The position numbers and the translations under genes are program-made. Positions 16,247 to 24,833 of a stretch of DNA of 64,000 bases are shown here, one piece after another (positions within the stretch are counted from its first letter, which is position 1; every line of letters begins with the position of its first letter). The stretch comes from Burkholderiales bacterium (lineage in GTDB: Bacteria; Pseudomonadota; Gammaproteobacteria; Burkholderiales; Burkholderiaceae_C): positions 1 through 64,000 of the forward strand of contig CANCFV010000002.1 of assembly GCA_947377275.1 (NCBI GenBank). The letters are read 5' to 3'. Under the pieces are notes generated by a model. That model did not search any database. It was not told the origin of the DNA and saw only the letters and a list, made by a program, of their open reading frames with translations.

Positions 16247-16347
16247 GGGTCATCTCCAAAAAGTGAGGTTGTCAAACGGGTGGAACGGAAAGGGGCGCGC
16301 GCTGGTTCAACGGGTGCATCAGGTGTGCCACCGCGGGCCAAGCTGAT

Positions 16348-16447
16348 GCGATCAATCAGCGATCAATGCAAACGCGCCCCTGGAGGTGGATCAGCCCCAT
16401 TCCTTGATCGCGAGAAATGCGATCAATCCACAGCGAACAGCGATCAG
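16348..16447. promoter_or_regulatory. Operator array: five GCGATCA(A/G) copies
   Basis: Within 100 bases of the divergent gap, GCGATCAA occurs at 16348, 16359 and 16419, its reverse complement TTGATCGC at 16404, and GCGATCAG at 16440. The copies at 16404 and 16419 form a perfect eight-base inverted repeat around seven bases. The first two are direct repeats 11 bases apart, about one helical turn. They lie between the nitrilase operon and a MocR-type regulator, so they are probably that regulator's binding sites. The remainder of the 342-base gap shows no gene. Confidence 0.6.
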
Positions 16448-16588
16448 ACCCATCACGCACAGGTGGCGAGCATCCGCACCACCGTGGCGCCAAACAAGCT
16501 GCGACACCCAGGTGCCGGGGCCAACGCGCCCTCATTGAGTGCATTTGCACAACCAATCAAATGGAACAAAAGATGCAATCAATGCCGC

Positions 16589-17986
16589 ATGCCTCACACC
16601 TTTGCACGCCTTTGGGCTCAGCGTTTGCGCGACAGCGGCAAGCCGGCCTACCTGCTCATCCCTGAACTGTTGGCCGAAGACCTGGCCAGTGGGCGCCTGG
16701 AGCCCGGCGACCGCCTGCCGCCCTTGCGCGAACTGGCCGTGGCGCTGGGCCTGAACTACACCACCGTGGCCCGAGGGCTGTCGGAGGCGCAAAAGCGCGG
16801 ACAGATCGACGCCCGGCCCGGCCGCGGCAGCTTTGTGCGTTCAGCGACGCCGGCCTTGCCCTTGCGGGGTGGCACCTCGGCAGAGATGACGATGAACCTG
16901 CCCCCAGAGTCCGACGACCCCGCCCTGCTGCAGCGCATGGCCGATGGCTGCGCGCAACTGCACAGCGACCCGCAGCGCCTGCTGGCCCACCTGCGCTACC
17001 AAGATTTCGGCGGCAGCCCCGCAGACCGCGACGCCGGCGCCCGCTGGCTCAGCGGCATCATGGGCGCGACCCAGGCCGAACGTGTGCTCGTGGGCCCTGG
17101 CATTCACGGCGTGCTGTGTGGGTTGTTGAGCCTGCTGGCCAGGCCAGGTGACACGGTGTGTGTGGAGTCGGTCAGCTACCCCGGCATCAAGGCCTTGGCC
17201 ACCCAATTGGGCATCAAGCTCTACGCCCTGCCGGTGGACCAGGAAGGGCCTTGTCCTCAGCACTTTGAAGAGGCCTGCAAGCACGTGCACCCCAAGGCGC
17301 TGTACTGCAACCCCACCATGCTCAACCCCACGTCGGTGACCATGAGCCAGGCGCGCCGAGAAGCCCTGGCCGACATCGCACTGCGCTACGCCATCCCCAT
17401 CATCGAAGACGATGCTTATGGCGCCTTGCCCACCAAAGCGCCCACCACGCTGGCCGAACTGGCGCCCGAGCTGACCTACCACGTGACCGGCTTTGCCAAG
17501 TGCCTGGGCGCGGGCCTGCGCGTGGCCTATGTGCACGCGCCCACGCTGCAAGCCACCCAGCGCTTGGCCGGCGCGATGCGGGCCCTGACCGTGATGGCGG
17601 CACCGCCCATGGTCTCTCTGGCCACGCATTGGATCAACGATGGCACGGCCCGGGCGGTGGTGCAGGCCATCCGAAAAGAAACCAATGTGCGCCACAGCAT
17701 GCTGCTGCAGCACCTGAGCGAGTGGGAGGTCTGGAGCCAGCCCGAGTGCTTTCACGCCTGGCTGCGCTTGCCCGACACGCTCAGCCCCAACGAAGCGGCC
17801 TCGTTCTGGCGTTCACGCGGGGTGGCCGCGGTGGCCAGCACGGCCTTTGCCACCAACACCGCGCCCCCGCGGGCCGTGCGACTGTGCCTGGGCGGCCCGA
17901 CCACACAGGCGCAGTGCGAGCAAAGCCTGCGCGTGGTGGCCGACGTGCTGCGCCACCCCGAGCAAGTCCACGCCTCGGTGATGTGA
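16589..17986 (+). CDS. MocR-type regulator (GntR HTH + aminotransferase domain)
   Basis: The ORF track gives 1448 residues starting at 13640, but everything before 16589 is antisense to the nitrilase genes. The ATG at 16589 starts a normal 465-residue MocR protein. Residues about 1-75 form a GntR winged helix (LEPGDRLPPLRELAVALGLNYTTVARGL), and the rest is a class-I aminotransferase domain with the PLP region YCNPTMLNPT, IIEDDAYG and the lysine-containing GFAKCLGAGLR. It ends two bases from the convergent ccoG stop. Its divergent placement beside the nitrilase cluster suggests it controls that cluster; MocR proteins typically sense PLP-reactive amines or amino acids. Confidence 0.87.
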   Translation: MPHTFARLWAQRLRDSGKPAYLLIPELLAEDLASGRLEPGDRLPPLRELAVALGLNYTTVARGLSEAQKRGQIDARPGRGSFVRSATPALPLRGGTSAEMTMNLPPESDDPALLQRMADGCAQLHSDPQRLLAHLRYQDFGGSPADRDAGARWLSGIMGATQAERVLVGPGIHGVLCGLLSLLARPGDTVCVESVSYPGIKALATQLGIKLYALPVDQEGPCPQHFEEACKHVHPKALYCNPTMLNPTSVTMSQARREALADIALRYAIPIIEDDAYGALPTKAPTTLAELAPELTYHVTGFAKCLGAGLRVAYVHAPTLQATQRLAGAMRALTVMAAPPMVSLATHWINDGTARAVVQAIRKETNVRHSMLLQHLSEWEVWSQPECFHAWLRLPDTLSPNEAASFWRSRGVAAVASTAFATNTAPPRAVRLCLGGPTTQAQCEQSLRVVADVLRHPEQVHASVM

Positions 17987-17988
17987 AC

Positions 17989-19407
17989 TCAGCGAGACAC
18001 CACGAAGGTGCTGGCCTCGCTGACCAGGCTGCTGGCCTTGCTCGATCGGCTGGCCACCTCGAAGCGGATCGGCAGCGTGCGGCCGGCCAGGGCTTGCACT
18101 TGCGACGCAGGCAGCGTCACTTCAACCTGCACCATGCGGTGCTCCACCGGGCTCAGCAGCACGGGCGCGGCATGGATGACGGCGCCACCCAAACCGCTCA
18201 GCCCGATGCGGATTGCTTGCGGCTCGTCGGTCTGGTTCATCACCTGAACCCGGTAGACGTTCTCGACCGCGCCGTCGTCCACCACACGGGCCAACACGCC
18301 ACGGTCACGGATCACATCGACCCGCACATCGGGGCGCTGCCAAAGGGTCCAGACCAAAGCGGTCAGCAAGGCCATCATCAGTGCGCCGTACACGCCCACG
18401 CGGTGTCGGGCCCAGCTCGACAGCTCGCCCATCTTGGACGCCGGCGCGGCCAGTTGACGCTGCGTGGCCAAGCGCACCAGCCCGCGCGGCTGCCCGATCT
18501 TGTCCATCACCTGATCGCAGGCGTCAATGCACAGGCCACAGGCGATGCAGGCCGGCTGCAAGCCCTCGCGGATGTCGATGCCGGTGGGGCAGACCTGCAC
18601 GCACATCGTGCAATCGATGCAGGCACCGGCCCCTGAAGCTTGCGCGGCTTGACGCGCCGTTCCGCGGGGCTCGCCGCGCAGGGCGTCATACGCCACGATG
18701 CGGGTGTCAACGTCCATCAAAGCGCCCTGAAAGCGCCCATAAGGGCACATGTGCAGGCACACCTTCTCGCGCAGCAGGCCTGCGTTGAGGTAGCAAAAGC
18801 CACCGTAAAACAGGGCCCAAAAGCCATCCCAAAAGCCCAGCGTCGCGGCCAACACACCCTGGGCAAGCTCACGCATGGGTGAGAACCAGCCCACGAAGGT
18901 CAAGCCCGTCCACAAGGCGATGAGCAGCCAGCTGAGCTGCTTGCCACCCCGGCGCCACAGCTTGTCAACGCCCCACGAAGCCTGGTCCAGCCGGATGCGT
19001 TGGTAGCGGTCGCCTTCAAATCGGCGCTCCACCCACATGAAGAGCGCGGTGTAGACGGTCTGCGGGCAACTGAAGCCGCACCACACGCGCCCCCACAAGG
19101 CCGTGACCATGAACAGGCCCATGGCGCAAAACACCAGCAAGCCAGCCAAGAAGATCAGGTCTTGCGGCAAGAGGACCACGCTGCCCAGGTAGAAACGCTG
19201 CGCCTCCAGGTCAAAGCGCACCATCTGGCGGCCATGCCAGTTCAGCCAGGGCACCACCATGAAAAACAACTGCGTGGCCACCAGGCTGACCATGCGCCAT
19301 GAGGTGAAGCGCCCTCGCGTGGCGCGGGCCTGCACCTTGTTCGCCGCCTCTACTCCGGGCAGCGACAAGATGGGCAGGATGGGGATGGTGCGTCGGGAAT
19401 CGCTCAC
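17989..19407 (-). CDS. ccoG: Cytochrome cbb3 oxidase assembly protein CcoG (RdxA/FixG)
   Basis: This 472-residue membrane ferredoxin-like protein reduces or delivers copper for cbb3-type cytochrome oxidase assembly. Several transmembrane segments (about 35-60, 80-105, 155-180, 190-210, 330-350) flank the cysteine motifs CGFSCPQTVYT and CLHMCPYGRFQ, and two 4Fe-4S motifs follow (CIDCTMCVQVCP and CIACGLCIDACDQVM). The C-terminal 100 residues form the expected periplasmic Ig-like domain. In many relatives it lies beside ccoNOPQ; here no oxidase gene is seen, and a truncated acyl-CoA-dehydrogenase-like gene is 22 bases upstream. Confidence 0.95.
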   Translation of the reverse strand: MSDSRRTIPILPILSLPGVEAANKVQARATRGRFTSWRMVSLVATQLFFMVVPWLNWHGRQMVRFDLEAQRFYLGSVVLLPQDLIFLAGLLVFCAMGLFMVTALWGRVWCGFSCPQTVYTALFMWVERRFEGDRYQRIRLDQASWGVDKLWRRGGKQLSWLLIALWTGLTFVGWFSPMRELAQGVLAATLGFWDGFWALFYGGFCYLNAGLLREKVCLHMCPYGRFQGALMDVDTRIVAYDALRGEPRGTARQAAQASGAGACIDCTMCVQVCPTGIDIREGLQPACIACGLCIDACDQVMDKIGQPRGLVRLATQRQLAAPASKMGELSSWARHRVGVYGALMMALLTALVWTLWQRPDVRVDVIRDRGVLARVVDDGAVENVYRVQVMNQTDEPQAIRIGLSGLGGAVIHAAPVLLSPVEHRMVQVEVTLPASQVQALAGRTLPIRFEVASRSSKASSLVSEASTFVVSR

Positions 19408-19429
19408 GTTCGGGCTCCGTTGGTCATGC

Positions 19430-20158
19430 TCACGTCAAGGCGCCGGCCCACAGGGCCGCACGCAGGGTCTGGTCCAACACCAGCAGGCTGGCACTCAAGG
19501 TGTCGCCCTGGTCGGCCAGCAATTCGTCTTCGCGGAAGTACACGCGCTCCAGGTGCAAACTGCCGCAGGCGGCTTGCCGCATCCAGGGGCGGCTGTTGTG
19601 CGGCACCTGGCGCAGGCCGTCTTCTTCGCTTCGCAGCAGGGTCCAGCCCATGCGGGGTGGCCGGCTGTCGGGTGATGCAAACCACACTGGGCACAGCACC
19701 ACATGACCTGCCCACTGCAGGTTGAGCACCTGTTCCAGGCGGCCACTCAAGTGCCACCCACGCTCCAAGGGCTGTGCCTGCACCGGCATGGGCGGCAGGC
19801 CCACACCCAGGCTCGGTGCCCAAGAGACCGCACCCGCGCGCTCACCCGTCATCAGGTCAGGCAGCACATGCTCGCGCACGGCCACGTTGGCCGACTTCAG
19901 CAAGGCCTCGATCACCAGCGCTTGGGACCAAGCCACCCACCCCGCGGCAGGGTGCCGGCTCGCCAAGCGCCGCAGCGCATCGGCCACCTCGGTCGGGTCC
20001 GCCCCTTCGCCACCCTGGGCGCGGGGCACGAGCAAACGGGGCCAGCCAGAAGCCACGACCTCCGCCAACAAGGCCTCAGGGTCGGACGCGGCTGGGGGCA
20101 GTGCAAGCGGTGCTGGGTTCATGACCGCATCTTCCTGCTGATCCATCTGATTCGCCAT
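19430..20158 (-). CDS. Short acyl-CoA dehydrogenase-like protein, C-terminal domain missing
   Basis: The 242-residue protein resembles the N-terminal and middle domains of acyl-CoA dehydrogenase/DszC-type flavoproteins: GWPRLLVPRAQGGEGADPTEVADALRRLA, then LPDLMTGERAGAVSW, then a beta-rich WHLSGRLEQVLN block. It stops where the C-terminal helical domain, which completes FAD binding and the tetramer, would start, so it is about 150 residues shorter than the family. No frameshifted remainder is present: ccoG begins 22 bases later. It may be a degraded enzyme or a repurposed one. M13 (20122) is an alternative start. It is divergent from a MocR-type regulator. Confidence 0.6.
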   Translation of the reverse strand: MANQMDQQEDAVMNPAPLALPPAASDPEALLAEVVASGWPRLLVPRAQGGEGADPTEVADALRRLASRHPAAGWVAWSQALVIEALLKSANVAVREHVLPDLMTGERAGAVSWAPSLGVGLPPMPVQAQPLERGWHLSGRLEQVLNLQWAGHVVLCPVWFASPDSRPPRMGWTLLRSEEDGLRQVPHNSRPWMRQAACGSLHLERVYFREDELLADQGDTLSASLLVLDQTLRAALWAGALT

Positions 20159-20216
20159 CTGCAGAAATCATTGAAAATGACCAGATCAGATTGCGCCACA
20201 CCTTGCCGAACACGTC

Positions 20217-21647
20217 ATGGCCACCCTCTACGAACAACTCGCCGAAGCCCTGGCCTTGCGCATCCATGAGGGCAGCCTTCAACCCGGCGAGCGCCTTCCT
20301 TCGGTGCGACAAACCTGCGGGCAGGCCCAGGTCAGCGCCTCCACCGTCTTCCAGGCCTATGACCTGCTGGAATCGCGCGGCCTGATCGAGGCCCGCCCGA
20401 GGTCGGGCTTTTTCGTGCGCAAACAGCCCCGAAAGGCCGCCCCACCAGCCCTGGCCCTGCCCGCACGTGCCGACAGCACCGAGGTGGCCATCAGCGAACT
20501 GGTCTTCGAGGTGCTGCACAGCACCCGTGACCGCGACGTGGTGCCCCTGGGCTCGGCCTTCCCCTCGCCCGACCTCTTCCCGCTGGACCGCTTGGCCCGC
20601 GACGGCGCACGCGCCATGCGGCGGCTGGCACCCCAAGCGCTGACATCCGAGCTGGCGTCGGGCAACGCCCGCCTGAGAGAGGCCCTGCGCGCCCGTTGTG
20701 TGCGCCAAGGCATGCAGGTCGGCAGCGACGACCCCATCATCACCAACGGGGCCATGGAGGCGCTGAACCTCAGCCTGCAAGCCGTCACGCAACCGGGTGA
20801 TGTGGTGGCCCTGGAAGCCCCCACGTTTTATGCCGCGCTGCAAGCGTTGGAGCGGCTGCACCTGAAAGCGGTTGAGATCCCGACGCACCCGCAATGGGGC
20901 GTCGAACCCGATGGGCTGGCCGAGGTCATCCAGCGCCACCGCGTGGCCGCCTGCTGGCTCATGCCGCAGTTCCAGAACCCGCTGGGCGCCCTCATGCCGC
21001 ACGCACGCAAACAGGCCGTGATGCACACCTTGACGCAGGCCGGCATCCCCGTGGTGGAAGACGATGTGTATGGCGAACTGCACCATGGCAGCACCCGTCC
21101 GCTGCCGCTCAAGGCCTTCGACCGCGAGGGGCTGGTGCTGTACTGCAGCTCGTTCTCAAAGTGCTTGGCGCCCGGCTACCGCGTGGGCTGGGCCATGGCC
21201 GGTCGCTTCAGCCACCAGGTGCACAAGCTCAAGATGATGAGTTCGCTGGCCACATCGGTGCCATCGCAGTTGGCCATTGCCGAATACCTCGAAGAGGGCG
21301 GCTACGACCGGCACCTGCGGCAACTGCGCCATGCCCTGGCAGACAGCCTGGCCCTGTTGCGCGAGCAGGTGCTGCGCCACTTCCCCAAAGGCACACGCGT
21401 GTCACGCCCGGATGGCGGCTACTTCTTGTGGGTGCACATGCCCGATCAGGTCGACACCCTGGTGCTGCACCGGCAAGCACTGGCCCAAGGCATCAGCATC
21501 GCACCAGGCGTGCTGTTTTCAGCAGACCAGCGCTTCCGAAGCGCGATGCGCCTCAACGGCGGACACCCCAGCGACGCACGGCTCACCCAAGCGGTTCGCT
21601 GGCTGGGTGCGCAGGCCCAAATGCAGATGCAGACGGGGGCAGCTTGA
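20217..21647 (+). CDS. MocR-type regulator (GntR HTH + aminotransferase domain)
   Basis: This 476-residue protein has an N-terminal GntR helix-turn-helix (LQPGERLPSVRQTCGQAQVSASTVFQAYDLLESRG, residues about 20-65) followed by an aminotransferase-fold domain with PLP motifs (IITNGAMEALNLSLQAV, PVVEDDVYG, and SSFSKCLAPGYRVGW, whose lysine would bind PLP). It belongs to the PdxR/MocR group of dual-domain regulators. Only about 58 bases separate it from the divergent acyl-CoA-dehydrogenase-like gene, and it may regulate that gene and ccoG. It differs markedly from the MocR protein at 16.6 kb, so the two are not recent copies. Confidence 0.88.
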   Translation: MATLYEQLAEALALRIHEGSLQPGERLPSVRQTCGQAQVSASTVFQAYDLLESRGLIEARPRSGFFVRKQPRKAAPPALALPARADSTEVAISELVFEVLHSTRDRDVVPLGSAFPSPDLFPLDRLARDGARAMRRLAPQALTSELASGNARLREALRARCVRQGMQVGSDDPIITNGAMEALNLSLQAVTQPGDVVALEAPTFYAALQALERLHLKAVEIPTHPQWGVEPDGLAEVIQRHRVAACWLMPQFQNPLGALMPHARKQAVMHTLTQAGIPVVEDDVYGELHHGSTRPLPLKAFDREGLVLYCSSFSKCLAPGYRVGWAMAGRFSHQVHKLKMMSSLATSVPSQLAIAEYLEEGGYDRHLRQLRHALADSLALLREQVLRHFPKGTRVSRPDGGYFLWVHMPDQVDTLVLHRQALAQGISIAPGVLFSADQRFRSAMRLNGGHPSDARLTQAVRWLGAQAQMQMQTGAA

Positions 21648-21693
21648 ACGGCGCCGGACGCCCGCCTTGAAGGTGGCGCCCAGCGCCACACCG

Positions 21694-22674
21694 TCAGGAC
21701 GAACGCTGAATGGAATCGACACCCAATTCCAACAAAGCCTGCTTGTACGGGGAGGCAGGCAACACGGCCAGTGCGGCCGCAGCCAGGTCGGCTTGTTCTT
21801 GTGCGGCCTGGCGCGTGGCCTCCAGGGCGCCCGTGGCTTTGACGATCTCCACGATCTGCGCCATGCGCTCGACTTCGCCGTGGATGATGGCGTTGCGGAT
21901 CAGCTCGCGCTGCTCGGGCGTGCCGCGCTCCATGGCCACCAGCAAAGGCAGTGTCGGCTTACCCTCGCGCAGGTCGTCACCGATGTTCTTGCCCAACTCG
22001 GCGGTGCTGCCCTCGTAATCCAACAGGTCGTCGATCAGCTGGAAAGCGGTGCCCAGCGCGCGGCCATAGGCGGCGCAGGCGGCTTCCACCTCGGCAGGCG
22101 CGTCGGTGACGAGGGCCCCCAGGCGGGCGCTGGCCTCAAAGAGCTTGGCTGTTTTGTACTCGATGACACGCAGGTAGTCGTCCACCGAGATGTCGGGGTC
22201 GTGCATGTTCATGAGCTGCAAGACCTCGCCCTCGGCGATCACGTTGGTGGCTTCGGCCAGCACGTCCATCACGCGCAAACGGTTGGTCGAAACCATCATC
22301 TGGAAGGCGCGCGAGTACAAAAAGTCACCCACCAACACGCTGGCGGCATTGCCGAACATGGCGTTGGCGGTTTGACGTCCGCGGCGCAGGTTCGACTCGT
22401 CGACCACGTCGTCGTGCAACAAAGTGGCGGTGTGGATGAACTCCACCACGGCGGCCAGTTCGTGGCGTTGGCTGCTGTCGTTGCCCAGCGCACGCGCGAT
22501 CAGCAGCAGCAACATGGGGCGCACACGCTTGCCACCTGCGCTGACGATGTAGTGCGAAATCTGGTTGACCAAGGCCACCTTCGAGGCCAGGCGGGCGTGG
22601 ATGACCTGATCGACCTCGGCCATGTCAGAGGCAGAGAGGGTCCGGTAGCTGGCTGGGGAGGTGGAGGAGGTCAC
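21694..22674 (-). CDS. ispB: Octaprenyl diphosphate synthase
   Basis: This 326-residue trans-prenyltransferase makes the polyprenyl chain of ubiquinone by condensing isopentenyl diphosphate units. Both aspartate-rich motifs are present: DDVVDE (first, with HTATLLHDDVVDESNLRRG) and LIDDLLDYEG (second). GGKRVRPML is the IPP-binding region. Translation probably starts at the GTG at 22674 or at the ATG at codon 18. The usual betaproteobacterial neighbours rplU, rpmA and obgE are not seen upstream; instead a ubiquinone-pathway hydroxylase is divergent from it, a functional pairing. Confidence 0.93.
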   Translation of the reverse strand: MTSSTSPASYRTLSASDMAEVDQVIHARLASKVALVNQISHYIVSAGGKRVRPMLLLLIARALGNDSSQRHELAAVVEFIHTATLLHDDVVDESNLRRGRQTANAMFGNAASVLVGDFLYSRAFQMMVSTNRLRVMDVLAEATNVIAEGEVLQLMNMHDPDISVDDYLRVIEYKTAKLFEASARLGALVTDAPAEVEAACAAYGRALGTAFQLIDDLLDYEGSTAELGKNIGDDLREGKPTLPLLVAMERGTPEQRELIRNAIIHGEVERMAQIVEIVKATGALEATRQAAQEQADLAAAALAVLPASPYKQALLELGVDSIQRSS

Positions 22675-22795
22675 GCGAGGTCAGCAGGCTGGGGTGCCTG
22701 TGTGGCTGTCAAGGTTCAGATTATAGAAAGAGGCCAAGGCACGCCCTCTTCCAAAGCGCTGACAATAGCGCATCAAGCCGCTCACGGTCGCCACC

Positions 22796-24136
22796 ATGTC
22801 TTTTGATCCCCCGCACGACAGCCCCGAGGCCACAGCACAACGCCACACCCACGCCCTGGGCGCGCCTTTGCGCTTGGGCATCGTCGGCGCAGGCCCGGCC
22901 GGCTTGAGCCTGGCCCTGCAAGCCGCACGGGCCCTGCCCGACGCGCACATAACCGTGTTCGACGCCCGCCCGGCCGAAAAAGACGTCTCGCAAGACGGAC
23001 GCACCCTGGCCCTGTCGCTGGGCACCGTACAAGAGCTGCAACGCATGGGCGTGTGGGACGCCATCGAGGCCAGTGGCCGCAGCGCCGCCATCCGCGAAGT
23101 CCATGTCTCGCAGCAACAACCCACGGTGTTGTGGCCGGGCACGAACCAGCCCGAGGTGCGCATCACCGCCGCCGAGCAAGGCGTGGCCCAACTGGGCGCG
23201 GTGGTGAGCTACGGCACCCTGGTCGCCCCGCTGCAAAGCGCCTGGCAGCAGGCCACGCAAACCCAGGGCGAGCGCCTGAGCATGCGTTTTGGCACGCCCG
23301 TCAAAGGCCTCAAACGCCTGGATGACAGCACGCGCGGCATCGAGGTCGACGCCGACATCGCCGAGCGCTTCGACCTCGTCGTGGTGGCCGAAGGCGGTGT
23401 GTTTGCCGACCAGGCCAAGCTGCAATGGCCCCATGGCGTGAGCCGCGACTACGAACAAACCGCTTGGGTGGGCCAGGTGCTGCTCGACGACAAGGGCTCG
23501 GCCGGCGTGGCCTACGAGCGCTTCACCCCCTCAGGCCCCGCGGCCCTGTTGCCCTTGCCGAACGGCAGTGTCAGCCCAGGCGGCACCGTGGGCCGGCGCG
23601 CCGCGCTGGTGTGGTGCGTGCAGCAGGCCGACGACCCCGTGCTGGCTTTGAACGATGCCCAGCGCCTGACCTTGCTCAACACCGTGTTCCACCCCGAGGT
23701 GGGCGGCATCGGTGAGGTCTCCAGCCTCAAGGCCTTCCCGCTGGGGCTCAACGCCCACCGCAAACTGGTCAGCGACGGCGCGGTGGTGCGCATTGGCAAT
23801 GCCGCGCAGACGCTGCACCCAGTGGCGGGCCAGGGCTTCAACCTGGGCATGCGCGACGTGCATGAACTGCTGGTGGCCTTGCGCGAACACCGGCTGTTGA
23901 ACGACGACGATGCCGATGCGCGTGAAGTGAAATTGCAGCGCGCCTTGCGCCAGTTCGAGCGCCGCCGTCAGGGCGACCGCTGGACCTTGCTGGCCACGAC
24001 CGATTTTTTGGCCCGCAGCTTCACGCTGACGGCACCGGTGCTGGCCACGGTGCGTGGCCTGGGGCTGGGCGCGGTTCAGGCCCTGGGCCCCATCAAGCGG
24101 CTGGTGGCGCGCTCGATGATGTTTGGCGTGCGCTGA
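22796..24136 (+). CDS. FAD-dependent ubiquinone hydroxylase (UbiH/UbiF/UbiM family)
   Basis: The 446-residue flavoprotein has the three signature regions of aromatic-ring hydroxylases: GIVGAGPAGLSLALQAA (FAD ADP-binding, residues about 29-45), a central region where DLVVVAEGG stands in place of the usual DG motif, and GNAAQTLHPVAGQGFNLGMRD near residue 340, which binds the flavin ribityl chain. It is expected to hydroxylate the ubiquinone precursor ring. It is divergent from ispB. Which ring position is used cannot be told from sequence. The first 25 residues are a non-conserved extension. Confidence 0.88.
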   Translation: MSFDPPHDSPEATAQRHTHALGAPLRLGIVGAGPAGLSLALQAARALPDAHITVFDARPAEKDVSQDGRTLALSLGTVQELQRMGVWDAIEASGRSAAIREVHVSQQQPTVLWPGTNQPEVRITAAEQGVAQLGAVVSYGTLVAPLQSAWQQATQTQGERLSMRFGTPVKGLKRLDDSTRGIEVDADIAERFDLVVVAEGGVFADQAKLQWPHGVSRDYEQTAWVGQVLLDDKGSAGVAYERFTPSGPAALLPLPNGSVSPGGTVGRRAALVWCVQQADDPVLALNDAQRLTLLNTVFHPEVGGIGEVSSLKAFPLGLNAHRKLVSDGAVVRIGNAAQTLHPVAGQGFNLGMRDVHELLVALREHRLLNDDDADAREVKLQRALRQFERRRQGDRWTLLATTDFLARSFTLTAPVLATVRGLGLGAVQALGPIKRLVARSMMFGVR

Positions 24137-24160
24137 AGCGCACGACTTGGACCCGGTGAA

Positions 24161-24295
24161 TCAGCGCTGAGCCCAGGGGGTGGCCGAGGCCATCACTGGC
24201 TCGGCTTCTGAAGCTTGCGCCTGCACTTGCACCGAATACAGGGCCCAAGCGGCCATGGCAGCGAACAAGGTGTTTTGCAGCAGTTTTTTGCGCAT
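24161..24295 (-). CDS. Small exported peptide of unknown function
   Basis: A 44-codon frame starts at an ATG preceded by AGGAGT at good spacing. MRKKLLQNTLFAAMAAWALYSVQVQAQA is a clear signal peptide, with cleavage likely after AQA, leaving about 16 residues. The gene is too short for confident family assignment and is not given separately in the track. It lies between the ubiquinone hydroxylase and a cysteine-cluster protein. Such small secreted peptides are frequent in Burkholderiales, but no function is known to me. Confidence 0.5.
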   Translation of the reverse strand: MRKKLLQNTLFAAMAAWALYSVQVQAQASEAEPVMASATPWAQR

Positions 24296-24389
24296 GGTGG
24301 ACTCCTGTTCCGTGAGGTGACGTTGAACCCATCGTAGGCCCCAGGCCGTGTCCCTCAAACCCAGAGAAAACACCATGGCACCGGCCATT

Positions 24390-24707
24390 TCAGGGCTGGG
24401 GTGGCACCTCGATGCTGGCATCGCACCCACTGCCGGCCGAGATCATGCGGCGCACCCAGCGCTGCCACAAGCGGCGCCACAGCGGCACCTTACCCGCTGA
24501 GGCCATCGCCTCGCCCATCAAACCGCAGTGGTAGCGCTTGGCCGCGTCCGACCAGACCAAAACCTTGCACGCGCCCTTCCAGCGCCGGCTGACCAACACG
24601 CCCACCGGACAGGGCTCGGCCAGACAGCACACACCACAGCCATTGCAGGGCTGGCCCTCAGGCGGCTTGGGCGGCGCCTCGGTGTGGATGTGGATGACGC
24701 GGTTCAC
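24390..24707 (-). CDS. Cysteine-cluster (YkgJ-like) metal-binding protein
   Basis: The track's 208-residue frame begins inside proA and is not credible upstream. A GTG at 24707 gives a 105-residue protein with CNGCGVCCLAEPCPVG, the motif of the YkgJ family (zinc/iron-chelating domain), plus further cysteines at CKVLVW, YHCGLMG and SGCDAS. The C-terminal half contains a basic stretch (PLWRRLWQRWVRRM). No ribosome-binding site is evident at the GTG, so the exact start is uncertain. It is divergent from proA. Function is unknown. Confidence 0.65.
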   Translation of the reverse strand: MNRVIHIHTEAPPKPPEGQPCNGCGVCCLAEPCPVGVLVSRRWKGACKVLVWSDAAKRYHCGLMGEAMASAGKVPLWRRLWQRWVRRMISAGSGCDASIEVPPQP

Positions 24708-24833
24708 GCAGGCAGCATAGGCCAAGGGCGCACCGAGCACGTCGGCAAGTGAGCGCCAAATGAGCACCAAATCAGCGCCAGCTTCTGGCCATTTGCTGAC
24801 GCCGCCCGCACGGCGCGGCGCAGGTTTGCGACA

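Noticed and set aside
13640-16588. First 983 codons of the 1448-residue plus-strand ORF
   Set aside because: They are antisense to the radical SAM, nitrilase and Sll0783-like genes and have no domain; the real gene is the MocR regulator from 16589.
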